Program-made: the position numbers and the translations under genes
In this document: piece after piece, positions 48,207 through 56,074 of the stretch
Layout of the letters: the number at the start of each line of letters is the position of its first letter
Numbering within the stretch: the stretch's first letter is position 1
Notes under the pieces: generated by a model
Told to the model about the DNA's origin: nothing
What the model saw: the letters and a program-made list of their open reading frames with translations, nothing else
Databases searched by the model: none
Source: Acidimicrobium ferrooxidans DSM 10331
GTDB taxonomy: Bacteria; Actinomycetota; Acidimicrobiia; Acidimicrobiales; Ilumatobacteraceae
Direction of reading: 5' to 3'
Length of the DNA stretch: 56,074 bases
Assembly (NCBI GenBank): GCA_945900735.1
Contig: CAMDJX010000003.1
Coordinates: 1 to 56,074 of the forward strand

Positions 48207-49994
48207 ATGTGGAGTTCCGGAGGAGTGAGCGACGAGGACCGCCTCAGTAGGGCGCAGGCAAAAACCATTGTTGGCCGAGTGTTCAAGATGGCGGCCCCGT
48301 TTCGCAAGACGATGTGGATGGCGTTTGCATGCGTCTGCGTCACAACTGTTTGCGCACTTGCCGGCCCAGTTCTGGTGAAGCACGGAATTGATGCGGGAAT
48401 ACGGGCCAACGATGTTGGCGAACTCAATTTGTCGGTAGCCATCTATCTGTTGGTTGCATTTCTGGCCTACGTGTTTGGCCGAATGCAGTTCTTGTATCTC
48501 AACCGAACAGGCGAGTCGTTTCTGCGAGTACTTCGTCTTGCTGTCTTTAGGCAGATGCAGCGACAATCAATGGCGTTTTACGACAGAAACAAAGCCGGTG
48601 TGCTCGTTGCCCGCATGACAGCAGATATCGAGTCGATGGCCGAACTTGTGCAGTGGGGGCTGCTCCAATTCATTGCCGCAGGAATGCTGCTGGTGTTCGC
48701 ATTCTTTGTGCTGCTTACCTTGAGTTGGCAGCTAACCATTGTCGCTTTATTAGTGATGCCTTTGCTCATTGCAGCGTCTATCAAGTTTCAGCACGACTCC
48801 AACAAGGCCTACCTCATGGTGCGCGAACGTGTTGGCGCAAACCTCTCCGCATTGCAAGAGGGAATCACCACGGTGCGAGTAATTCAGGCCTACGCACAGG
48901 AGAAAGAAACAATCGAAAAGTTCACCAAGTCGAACCGTGAGCTTTTCCAAAGTCACGAACGCAGCGTGCGCATTAGTACGTGGTACTTCGCGCTCATCGA
49001 GTTTGGTGGCGTGTTCGCTAGCGCGCTCATGATCGGCATTGGCGGTTGGCTGGTTCATCGCGGCGATGTCACTTTGGGCACGGTCGTTGCTTTTACGCTT
49101 TTACTCTCCAGCCTGTTCGATCCGGTGCAGCAACTGTCGCAGTTGTACAACACGGTGCAATCTGCTGGTGCTGCGCTGAACAAGTTGTTTCAAATCTTGG
49201 ACGCAAAACCCGAAGTCGATGAACACCCTGCTGCGGTTATGTTGCCCGAAGCCGGCGAACTTCGAGTTGATGGTGTCACTTTCAATTACGCCGCTGCTGT
49301 GAATCCTGCTTTGAATAACGTGAGCATCACTGTTGTCGTTGGCGAGAAATTGGCGCTAGTTGGCCCGACGGGTGCTGGTAAATCAACCTTGGCCAAATTG
49401 ATGGCGCGCTTGTACGACCCTCAATCGGGAGTCGTTTCGTATGGGGGCGTAAATCTCACGATGGCAACAATGGATTCGCTTCGTAAACGAATTGTCGTCG
49501 TACCGCAAGAGGGCTTCTTGTTTAATGGCACTATTCGCGACAACTTGCGCATTGCACGATCGGATGCGACAGACGAGCAAATAGACGCAGCAGTTGCGGC
49601 CATTGGTGCAACCGAACATTTCGCCACGTTGCCAGACGGGCTGGATACAGAGGTGCGCGAACGAGGCAGCCGGCTTTCGGCGGGCGAGCGCCAGCTTGTC
49701 GCACTTGCGCGAGCCGCACTTGTCGACCCTCGCGTCTTGGTGTTGGATGAAGCAACATCAAACCTCGACCCGGGCACCGAGGCCGAAGTAGAGCAAGCCT
49801 TAGAGCGACTGATGTCTGGCAGAACGGTCATCGTTGTAGCGCACCGGCTTTCAACCGTGCAGCGCGCAGACCACATTGCAGTCATCGACGCAGCAGGCAT
49901 TGCCGAATACGGAACACATGAGCAACTTGTTGCCCTCAACGGGCGTTATGGCGCGCTTGCTGCGGCCTGGCAAAAATCACAAATTGTGAATTAG
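48207..49994 (+). CDS. ABC exporter half-transporter, canonical ATP site
   Basis: This 595-residue partner of the preceding gene has an N-terminal six-helix domain and an ATPase domain. Walker A is GPTGAGKST, the Q-loop is [10 protein letters not shown], Walker B is [12 protein letters not shown] with the catalytic Glu, and H-loop His is in VVAHRLSTV; the signature reads LSAGERQ instead of LSGGQ. Together with the first half this gives one active and one degenerate ATP site. The ATG is one base after the preceding stop; longer in-frame starts would lie inside the first gene. Its end overlaps the aldehyde dehydrogenase by four bases. Confidence 0.93.
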   Translation: MWSSGGVSDEDRLSRAQAKTIVGRVFKMAAPFRKTMWMAFACVCVTTVCALAGPVLVKHGIDAGIRANDVGELNLSVAIYLLVAFLAYVFGRMQFLYLNRTGESFLRVLRLAVFRQMQRQSMAFYDRNKAGVLVARMTADIESMAELVQWGLLQFIAAGMLLVFAFFVLLTLSWQLTIVALLVMPLLIAASIKFQHDSNKAYLMVRERVGANLSALQEGITTVRVIQAYAQEKETIEKFTKSNRELFQSHERSVRISTWYFALIEFGGVFASALMIGIGGWLVHRGDVTLGTVVAFTLLLSSLFDPVQQLSQLYNTVQSAGAALNKLFQILDAKPEVDEHPAAVMLPEAGELRVDGVTFNYAAAVNPALNNVSITVVVGEKLALVGPTGAGKSTLAKLMARLYDPQSGVVSYGGVNLTMATMDSLRKRIVVVPQEGFLFNGTIRDNLRIARSDATDEQIDAAVAAIGATEHFATLPDGLDTEVRERGSRLSAGERQLVALARAALVDPRVLVLDEATSNLDPGTEAEVEQALERLMSGRTVIVVAHRLSTVQRADHIAVIDAAGIAEYGTHEQLVALNGRYGALAAAWQKSQIVN

Positions 49995-51418
49995 AGCTGC
50001 ATTGCTTTGATCTCGAGGAATTCCTCGAAGCCATGGTCGCCATATTCGCGACCCACGCCAGATTGCTTGTAGCCACCGAATGGAGCATTGGGGTTAAACG
50101 CCCCGCCGTTCACTTCAACCTGGCCAGTGCGCATCCGTCGTGCAATAGCAATTGCTTTGTCCTTGTCGGCAGACCACACGCCGCCGGCCAAGCCGTACAC
50201 CGTGTCGTTAGCAATTCGCACTGCGTCTTCTTCGTCGTTGTAAGGAATGACGCTGAGTACCGGGCCAAAGATTTCTTCTTGGGCAATAGTCATCGAAGTA
50301 GTGACGTTAGAGAAGATTGTTGGCTTGACGTAGTAGCCCTTCGAGACTCCCTCGGGAACCCCAACGCCACCAACCAACAACTTCGCACCTTCATCGATTC
50401 CTTTTTGGATGAACCCATTCACGCGGTCGCGTTGAGCGGCAGAAGCGAGGGGGCCGAGGTGGGTTGTCTTCTCGAACGGATCTCCAACAACGAGGGCGTT
50501 GCCGGTTGAGGTGAGAATTGCTTCGGCCTCTTCAAGCCGAGCCTTTGGCACCAGCATGCGAGTGAGTGCGGAGCATGTTTGGCCGCTGTTGAGGAATGCT
50601 TTTCCAACACCCGATGAAACGGCTTTCGCGAATGTCTCTGTATCGAGATCTGCACAAATGATGTTTGCCGACTTGCCACCCAACTCGAGTGCAACTTTCT
50701 TTACCGACTCGGCAGAAACCTGAGTAACGCGACGTCCAGCACGAGTAGAACCAGTGAACGACATCATGTCGATGTTTGAGCTTGCCGACATTGCCTCACC
50801 AACAACTGGGCCAGTTCCCGTAATCATGTTGAACACACCGGCTGACAAACCAACCTCATGAATTACTTCGGCGAGCATGAACGCGTCGATTGGAGCAACT
50901 TCACTTGGCTTTAAGACGACGGTGCAACCTGCCGCCATAGCGAAAGCTACTTTTGCTGCAATTTGGTGCAACGGATAGTTCCATGGAGTGATGCAACCAA
51001 CAACACCAATTGGCTCGCGGACCACAAGCGAAGAGCCGACCTCTTTCGAGTAGGTGAAGTTCTCGGCGATTGCGGCAGCCTGCTTGAACGAGTTGATTGG
51101 TAATCCAACCTGAATCATCTGGCTGAGAAATTTGGACATTCCGGTTTCGCGACTGATTGCCGAAGAGATCTCATCCATTTTTGCTGCGAGCCCGTCACCA
51201 ATTTTGCTGATGTACTCGGCTCGTGCTTTTGGTGTGAGCGCTGCCCACGAATCGAACGCGGCGCGTGCCGCTTTTGCAGCAAGCTCTACATCGGCTGCAC
51301 CGCAAGAGGGGATTGTTGCCATGACGGACTCGTCGGTGGAGTCCCACACCTCAATGGTCTCACTCGAGCTGGGCGTGACCCACTGACCATTGATGTAAAT
51401 CTGCTTGTAGTTAGTCAT
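49991..51418 (-). CDS. Aldehyde dehydrogenase family protein
   Basis: This 475-residue NAD(P)-dependent aldehyde dehydrogenase has oxyanion Asn147 (PWNYP), catalytic base Glu245 (LELGGKS), nucleophile Cys282 ([10 protein letters not shown]) and the [10 protein letters not shown] segment. The substrate is unclear. The ATG at 51418 is preceded by AAGGAG with a seven-base spacer, which settles it over a start 24 bases upstream. Confidence 0.94.
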   Translation of the reverse strand: MTNYKQIYINGQWVTPSSSETIEVWDSTDESVMATIPSCGAADVELAAKAARAAFDSWAALTPKARAEYISKIGDGLAAKMDEISSAISRETGMSKFLSQMIQVGLPINSFKQAAAIAENFTYSKEVGSSLVVREPIGVVGCITPWNYPLHQIAAKVAFAMAAGCTVVLKPSEVAPIDAFMLAEVIHEVGLSAGVFNMITGTGPVVGEAMSASSNIDMMSFTGSTRAGRRVTQVSAESVKKVALELGGKSANIICADLDTETFAKAVSSGVGKAFLNSGQTCSALTRMLVPKARLEEAEAILTSTGNALVVGDPFEKTTHLGPLASAAQRDRVNGFIQKGIDEGAKLLVGGVGVPEGVSKGYYVKPTIFSNVTTSMTIAQEEIFGPVLSVIPYNDEEDAVRIANDTVYGLAGGVWSADKDKAIAIARRMRTGQVEVNGGAFNPNAPFGGYKQSGVGREYGDHGFEEFLEIKAMQL

Positions 51419-51550
51419 GTTGTCGCTCCTTTTGGCGTGCACGTTGTGCTCTCAGAGTACCTACGACGGCTGCACCAATTCCCATCGCACCATAAAACCC
51501 TCGATCGGTCGGTCGTGGCCCAGGGGTGAACGAGTAGCGTGGGCGAGAAT

Positions 51551-52099
51551 ATGACACGTGAAAAGATCTATACACGGGCTGGCGACGACGGCACAACGGG
51601 GCTGTTCTACGGCGGTCGCGTGGGTAAAGACAGCGCACTTCCAAGGGCCTATGGCGCGGTAGACGAAGCCCAGGCAATTTTGGGGCTTGTTCGAGCCGAG
51701 GCGGGGAAGGGCACCGAGCTTGACGACATGCTCGTGCATCTTTGCCGCGACTTGTGGGTGTTGATGGCGGAACTGGCCACGCTTCCCGAGAACCGCCACA
51801 AGCTGGTTGGTGGCAAGTCGTTAGTAACCGCAGAGATGGTTACCCACTTGGAAGAAATGATCGACTCGTTAGACGAACGATTTACCCCGCCAACAGATTT
51901 TGTTGTGCCAGGGCAAAACAAGGTAGCTGCACTTCTAGACGTTGGCCGAACCGTTGCGCGCAGGGCCGAACGACATTCGCTCGCTGCTGCGCCAGCACCG
52001 TCGCAGGCCTGCCCGTATCTCAATCGTCTCAGTGATTTACTGTGGACGCTTGCTCGTTGGCAAGACGGAGTTTCTTTGCCAGTTAAAGATGTGATCTAA
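51551..52099 (+). CDS. PduO-type cob(I)alamin adenosyltransferase
   Basis: This 182-residue protein of the PduO/MMAB family adds the 5'-deoxyadenosyl group to cob(I)alamin. The N-terminal ATP-binding motif is YTRAGDDGTTGLFYGG, and ARRAERHS near residue 140 is the family signature. It makes adenosylcobalamin, the cofactor of B12-dependent mutases and of CarH-type light sensors such as the one at the end of this window. The ATG at 51551 gives the usual N-terminus. A TAGCGT hexamer lies ten bases upstream. Confidence 0.93.
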   Translation: MTREKIYTRAGDDGTTGLFYGGRVGKDSALPRAYGAVDEAQAILGLVRAEAGKGTELDDMLVHLCRDLWVLMAELATLPENRHKLVGGKSLVTAEMVTHLEEMIDSLDERFTPPTDFVVPGQNKVAALLDVGRTVARRAERHSLAAAPAPSQACPYLNRLSDLLWTLARWQDGVSLPVKDVI

Positions 52100-52121
52100 A
52101 TACGCAAATAAGGAGACAACA

Positions 52122-53567
52122 ATGTCATTTACCGTTGCAAACAAAATTCCTGCAGGAGTTGCTGCAGTCGGAGTTGCAGTCACATCCGAAGGTGCACTTC
52201 CCAAAGGTGTTTCGCTTTCGCGAAAGACGCTTGAGAAACTCGGTTTCGCCGGAAAAGTGGGTCAAACATATATCGTCCCAGCCGATAAAGGTGCAATCAC
52301 CATTTTGGTTGGCGTTGGGGAAAACGCAAAACTAACGGCAGAGACATTGCGCAAGGCCGCCGCTGCGCTTGCTCGTGCTGCTTCAGGTTTTGAATCGCTG
52401 GCAACCGACTTGGCTGACGCCGGAAGAATTGATCGCAAGCTTGCAGCACAAGTTGTTGTTGAGGGCATTGCACTTGCCTCGCATCGCTACACCGACTTGA
52501 AGACGATTGATAAGAAGGCAACAAAGCTTTCAGAAGTGACGATTGTGGGTGTCGGCGCTGCGCTTACTGCAGGCGTAAAGCGTGGTGTGGTAATCGCAAC
52601 CGCAACAAACATGGCACGCGATTTTGCAAACATGCCACCGGCGCACCTGACAGCGACAATGTTTGCCAATAAGGCTGTCGAAATTGCCGGAGCGTCTGGT
52701 TTGAAGGTTGAAGTATTCAACAAAGACCAGTTAATCGCGATGGGTTGCGGCGGAATCGTTGGAGTCAATCGCGGAAGCGTCGAACCGCCACGCATGGTTC
52801 GTTTGACATACAAGCCAGCCGGCGCAAAAGGCAAGCCGCATCTAGTGATGGTTGGCAAGGGAGTGATGTACGACTCCGGCGGTATTTCGCTCAAGCCATC
52901 CGACTCTTCGCACGCAATGATGAAGGGCGACATGAGCGGCGCCGCCGCCGTGCTGGCAACAATGAGCACACTGAAGGCTCTTGGATGCACCAATCAAGTA
53001 ACTGGTTATCTCATGTGCACTGACAACCTTCCATCGGGAAGCGCAATGGCAATGGGCGATGTGTTGCACATGCGCAATGGCAAAACGGTAGAAATTCACA
53101 ACACCGATGCCGAAGGAAGGCTCATTTTGGCCGACGGTTTGGCGCTTGCAGCCGAACAGAAGCCAGATGCAATTGTGGATATTGCAACGCTCACTGGCGC
53201 ATGCCAACGCGCACTCGGTAACGGCATGGCTGGTGTGCTCGGCAACAACCAGAAGTTCATTGCTCAGCTGCTTGCTGCAGCCGACCGCACCTCGGACAAG
53301 TTGTGGCAGTTGCCTCTAGAGCGCGACTACCGCACAGCTTTGGAAAGCTCTGTTGCCGATATGAAAAACGTGGGCGGCGAGGCGGGTGCTATTACCGCAG
53401 CACTATTCCTTGACGAATTCGTTGGCACCACGCCATGGGCTCACTTGGATATTGCCGGGCCAATGTGGAGTGATAGCGATAGTGGTTGGTTGCAAAAGGG
53501 CATGACCGGTTACGGAACCCGATTGTTGATTGACACGGCGCTTAACTTCAAGCGCCCCACCCGCTAA
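52122..53567 (+). CDS. pepA: Leucyl aminopeptidase (M17)
   Basis: This 481-residue M17 aminopeptidase, a hexameric cytosolic enzyme with two metals, releases N-terminal residues. Metal and catalytic residues are in VGKGVMYDSGGISLKP (Lys, Asp), MKGDMSGAAAV (Lys, Asp) and NTDAEGRLILADGLALA (Asp, Glu, Arg). The N-terminal domain of about 170 residues is present. AAGGAG precedes the ATG. It begins 22 bases after the adenosyltransferase and may share its transcript. Confidence 0.94.
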   Translation: MSFTVANKIPAGVAAVGVAVTSEGALPKGVSLSRKTLEKLGFAGKVGQTYIVPADKGAITILVGVGENAKLTAETLRKAAAALARAASGFESLATDLADAGRIDRKLAAQVVVEGIALASHRYTDLKTIDKKATKLSEVTIVGVGAALTAGVKRGVVIATATNMARDFANMPPAHLTATMFANKAVEIAGASGLKVEVFNKDQLIAMGCGGIVGVNRGSVEPPRMVRLTYKPAGAKGKPHLVMVGKGVMYDSGGISLKPSDSSHAMMKGDMSGAAAVLATMSTLKALGCTNQVTGYLMCTDNLPSGSAMAMGDVLHMRNGKTVEIHNTDAEGRLILADGLALAAEQKPDAIVDIATLTGACQRALGNGMAGVLGNNQKFIAQLLAAADRTSDKLWQLPLERDYRTALESSVADMKNVGGEAGAITAALFLDEFVGTTPWAHLDIAGPMWSDSDSGWLQKGMTGYGTRLLIDTALNFKRPTR

Positions 53568-53577
53568 CCGCGAGGAC

Positions 53578-54840
53578 TTAGTCCTTCTGGGTGCCCACTT
53601 TGATGTCGCGGAAAGCCGACTTGGAGTCGATGCCCACATCTTTTGGAAGCCCAAGCACGCGCTCGCCAACGATGTTGCGCATGACCTCGTCGGAGCCGCC
53701 GGCAATTCGCATGCCTGGTGCGCCGAGCAATAACTGACTCCAAGCGTAGGTGCCCCATTCACCAGTATCTACAACGAGTTTTGCACCGAGAACATGAGCG
53801 ACAAGGTCGTTCATGCGCTTTTGGTTGTCGACAAGAGCCATCTTGCCGATTGACATTTCGGGGCCAGGAAGTTGCCCTGCTCGCATTTTGTCGGTTGCGC
53901 GTTGGCTGGTGAAACCTGCGACGCGGGTGTTGATGTACAAGTCGGCGAGCATGTCGCGCACGATTGGATCCTTATCTAGTTCGTAATGACGAATCATTGC
54001 GAGAAGACGGGTGTACATGTTGTTTTCGCCGCCGTCGCTGGAGCCGATTGATGCGCGTTCGTTCATCAGCGTGGTGAGTGCAACGTTCCATCCATTATTC
54101 ACTTCGCCCAAACGGTGATCGTCACGCACGCGTACTTCGTTGAAGAACACTTCGTTGAAGCTTGCGCCACCTGTCATTTGTCGGAGTGGACGAATCTCTA
54201 CACCTGGTGCACGCATGTCGACAATGAAGCCAGTGAGACCTTTATGTTTTGGCAGCGATGGGTCGGTGCGGCAAATGATTTCGCCGATGTCGGAAAACTG
54301 AGCGCCCGATGTCCACACCTTTTGCCCGGTGATGAGCCACTCGTCTCCGTCACGTTCGGCTTTTGCTTGTACCGAAGCCAAGTCGCTGCCAGCGCCGGGC
54401 TCGGAGAACAATTGGCAACCAACAATGTCGGCACGCCACATGGCACGGATGTATTTTTCTTTCGCGACGTCGGAGGCATGGGCCAAAATTGTTGGGGCAA
54501 CCATGCCAAGGCCAATTTGGAAGACGCCGAGTGGGGCAGTGCGGTACTCGCGCTCGACTTGGTTGTATGCGCGCTCGTGTGCATTCGAAAGCCCCGCGCC
54601 GCCGTATTCGGTTGGCCCAGTTATCCAGCCAAAACCATTGTCGAATCGTTTCCCCTGCCACTCCTTGGCCTTGCTGAGCATTTCCATTTCGGCGTCGCGG
54701 CTGCGCTCCTCAAACATGGAAACGTTGTCGGTTCCTTCGCCCCATGTGAACTTCTTTTTGACTTCCTTGCGCTCCGCATTGGCCTCTAGAAAGACACGGG
54801 CTTTGGACGCAAAATCTTCGACACTCATTTGGCTCGTCAT
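53578..54840 (-). CDS. Acyl-CoA dehydrogenase family protein
   Basis: This 420-residue acyl-CoA dehydrogenase has FGWITGPTEYGGAGLS, CQLFSEPGAGSDLASVQ and WLITGQKVWTSGAQ for flavin and substrate binding, and a C-terminal domain with GGSDEVMRNIVGERVLGLPKD. The longer loop between the domains resembles the FadE-type enzymes of actinobacterial lipid or steroid breakdown. The ATG at 54840 follows TACCGT by seven bases; an ATG at 54828 is the alternative. Confidence 0.9.
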   Translation of the reverse strand: MTSQMSVEDFASKARVFLEANAERKEVKKKFTWGEGTDNVSMFEERSRDAEMEMLSKAKEWQGKRFDNGFGWITGPTEYGGAGLSNAHERAYNQVEREYRTAPLGVFQIGLGMVAPTILAHASDVAKEKYIRAMWRADIVGCQLFSEPGAGSDLASVQAKAERDGDEWLITGQKVWTSGAQFSDIGEIICRTDPSLPKHKGLTGFIVDMRAPGVEIRPLRQMTGGASFNEVFFNEVRVRDDHRLGEVNNGWNVALTTLMNERASIGSSDGGENNMYTRLLAMIRHYELDKDPIVRDMLADLYINTRVAGFTSQRATDKMRAGQLPGPEMSIGKMALVDNQKRMNDLVAHVLGAKLVVDTGEWGTYAWSQLLLGAPGMRIAGGSDEVMRNIVGERVLGLPKDVGIDSKSAFRDIKVGTQKD

Positions 54841-54847
54841 TTCCTCA

Positions 54848-54853
54848 ACGGTA
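54848..54853 (-). promoter_or_regulatory. -10 element TACCGT, leaderless start of acyl-CoA dehydrogenase
   Basis: TACCGT on the minus strand, seven bases before the ATG at 54840. Confidence 0.5.
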
Positions 54854-54888
54854 GTGGCGCAGGACTGTCGCCGAGAAGGCGAGCCAAC

Positions 54889-54894
54889 TAGTCT
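54889..54894 (+). promoter_or_regulatory. -10 element TAGTCT, leaderless start of Nfu_N gene
   Basis: TAGTCT is seven bases before the ATG at 54902. Confidence 0.5.
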
Positions 54895-54901
54895 GTGGGG
54901 C

Positions 54902-55369
54902 ATGGGTCAGCCAGTTTCAGTCGTTCAAAAACCAACCGCCACACCTGGGCGAATTCGCTTTGAAATCAATCGTTCGCTCACCGGTATGGGCCACGAGCGC
55001 TACACGGATGGCGCATCTGCCACAGGCACGAAGCCCGCCGATGTGCTTGCGCAACGCATGTTTGCCACGGGCAAGGTGTCCTCGGTGCATGTATTTGGAA
55101 ACATGATCACCGTTGACGTATTAGATGGGGCTGGTAATAACGGCCTTTCCACCATCGTCGAGGATTTGTATCAATACTGGAAGCCAGGCATGGAGCCACC
55201 TTCGATTGAAGAACTAATGAGCAAAGTTCCGAAAAGCGCCGAGCCAGCGGCAGCGGCAGTTGCCGATGCTGGCGGCGCGCCACTGAGCGCGGAAGCGAGC
55301 AAGATTCCTGCAGTTCTACTTGCCCGCAGTCAGGCCGCGCTTGCGAAAGCCCGCGCGAACAAAGGATAG
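54902..55369 (+). CDS. Nfu N-terminal-domain protein
   Basis: This 155-residue protein has an Nfu_N-like domain at about 14-85 (GRIRFEINRSLTG, DVLAQRMFATGKVSSVHVFGNMITVD) followed by an Ala-rich tail. It lacks the CxxC-bearing NifU C-terminal domain, so it is not a complete Nfu scaffold and probably does not bind a cluster itself. A role in Fe-S or protein-protein contacts is inferred only. The ATG at 54902 is used because a longer frame would run antisense through the divergent dehydrogenase gene. Confidence 0.75.
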   Translation: MGQPVSVVQKPTATPGRIRFEINRSLTGMGHERYTDGASATGTKPADVLAQRMFATGKVSSVHVFGNMITVDVLDGAGNNGLSTIVEDLYQYWKPGMEPPSIEELMSKVPKSAEPAAAAVADAGGAPLSAEASKIPAVLLARSQAALAKARANKG

Positions 55370-55409
55370 ATGGTGCGATTAGTGGTACAGGGTGAAAGAC
55401 TCGGCGCCA

Positions 55410-56074
55410 ATGTCTAAGTCAGATATTTCCTTGCATGATGTAGCGGAGATGCTCGACGTGCACTACATGACCGTGTATCGCTATGTGCGACAGGGGCAGC
55501 TTCCTGCTACAAAAGTTGGTCGTTCGTGGTTCGTGAAGTCTTCTGATCTGAAAGCATTTCGTGATGCCAAAGTGCATAGTTCCGAGTTTTCCGATGGCGG
55601 CAGAAATATTGCTCCGTGGGCAGAGCGTCTTGAAGCGCAACTTATTCTGGGGGACCAGCGAGGTGCGACCGAAATCATGGAAGCGGTGTTACGTTCGGGA
55701 CACGACTTGTATTTTCTCTATTTGCATGTGCTGACGCCGGCAATGAGTGCCATTGGCGCGAAGTGGGCGGCTGGAAACCTAGAAATTTTTGTTGAGCATC
55801 GGGCAAGCAATATTGCAATGCGCCTAATCGGTCAATTTGGGCCAAGGTTTGCACGACGCGGAGTTTCGAAGGGCACTGTTGTGCTTGGTTCACCAGCAAG
55901 CGAGATGCACACGTTGTCGACGTCAATGGTTGCCGACTTGATTCGTCTTGAGGGTTGGGACGTTTCCGATGTTGGCGCCAATATGCCGGCCGAAGCATTT
56001 GCTGAAGCTATTCGTCAGGGGGAAGATGTTGTTGCGGTGTGCATTGGCGTGACCATGCCTGGGTCGCTTCCTGC
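55410..56074 (+). CDS. CarH-like B12-dependent photoreceptor regulator, 5' part
   Basis: The first 221 residues of a longer protein are visible; the 3' end lies outside the window. Residues 1-55 are an excisionase/MerR-like winged helix (SLHDVAEMLDVHYMTVYRYVRQGQLPATKVGRSWFV). Residues 70-145 form the four-helix B12 cap with the CarH signature Trp119-x9-Glu129-His130. From residue 155 a Rossmann B12-binding domain follows, with the lower axial ligand His167 in SEMHTLS (the ExH form of DxHxxG). CarH-type proteins bind DNA with adenosylcobalamin in the dark and release it in light. A GTG at 55392 is an alternative start. Confidence 0.88.
   Translation, partial: MSKSDISLHDVAEMLDVHYMTVYRYVRQGQLPATKVGRSWFVKSSDLKAFRDAKVHSSEFSDGGRNIAPWAERLEAQLILGDQRGATEIMEAVLRSGHDLYFLYLHVLTPAMSAIGAKWAAGNLEIFVEHRASNIAMRLIGQFGPRFARRGVSKGTVVLGSPASEMHTLSTSMVADLIRLEGWDVSDVGANMPAEAFAEAIRQGEDVVAVCIGVTMPGSLP

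Noticed and set aside
47534-48442. Long open frame antisense to the ABC exporter genes
   Set aside because: Fully explained by the codon bias of the two real genes on the plus strand.
51411-51490. A 24-residue reading frame (start [20 protein letters not shown]) overlapping the aldehyde dehydrogenase start
   Set aside because: No promoter or ribosome binding site supports it, and the strong AAGGAG for the dehydrogenase lies inside it; composition alone does not justify a gene.
53566-53590. Terminator at AGGACTTAGTCCT after leucyl aminopeptidase
   Set aside because: The arms leave only a one-base loop, which cannot form a normal hairpin.
1-56074. tRNA, rRNA, CRISPR, insertion sequence, prophage or attachment sites
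   Set aside because: Gaps are all short, and no cloverleaf, repeat-spacer array, transposase or integrase is seen.

Overview
The window looks like a chromosomal segment of a moderate-GC (about 50 %) actinobacterium, most likely a freshwater Acidimicrobiia-type lineage. The evidence is a mycoredoxin, two mycothiol-type proteins (an MDMPI-family enzyme and a CPWA thioredoxin-fold protein), an F420/LLM-type oxidoreductase, homodimeric pyruvate dehydrogenase AceE, SufU-type Fe-S assembly, a potassium-transport block in the same order as mycobacterial Rv2690c-Rv2694c, and a heliorhodopsin. The lineage is inferred from gene content only. Coding density is very high, no gap exceeds 150 bases, and I see no rRNA, tRNA, CRISPR array, insertion sequence or prophage.

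Layout. 1-5400: end of an amidohydrolase, a DUF4287 protein, a TRIC-type channel, then heliorhodopsin with mycoredoxin and a divergent nitroreductase, then SalK-like and DUF2889 proteins. 5400-10016: a terminator, a MarR remnant, a small catabolic-looking operon (AA_synth, EthD, VOC, DMT exporter), an aminotransferase and a hydroxyacid dehydrogenase. 10023-14835: sufC-sufS-sufU without sufB/sufD, then a vapB-vapC-metallohydrolase-desaturase operon. 14921-25242: acyl-CoA dehydrogenase, glycosyltransferase, mycothiol-type enzymes, galE, a DNA glycosylase-like protein and aceE. 25311-31219: RNase HI, an SDR, a heme N-demethylase-like protein, argJ, SRPBCC, an FAD oxidoreductase and a TIGR01777 epimerase. 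31271-34967: KimA-type K+ importer, two TrkA/Ceo subunits and an OB-fold protein. 35040-40014: lipoamide dehydrogenase, E2 acyltransferase and a single-polypeptide LipB-LipA fusion. 40024-56074: pirin, M24 peptidase, small membrane proteins, amidase, thioesterase, LLM enzyme, heterodimeric ABC exporter, aldehyde dehydrogenase, cobalamin adenosyltransferase, leucyl aminopeptidase, acyl-CoA dehydrogenase, an Nfu_N protein, and a truncated HTH plus B12-binding regulator that carries the residues of CarH-type photoreceptors.

Themes. (1) Light: the heliorhodopsin near the start and the CarH-like sensor at the end, with an adenosyltransferase able to make the sensor's chromophore nearby, suggest a light-responsive organism. 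(2) Lipoate metabolism: aceE, E2, lpd and lipB-lipA together supply a complete pyruvate dehydrogenase system and its cofactor. (3) Transcription starts: 17 likely operon heads carry a TANNNT hexamer exactly 6 or 7 bases before the start codon, the geometry of leaderless mRNAs. This pattern was also used to choose several start codons.
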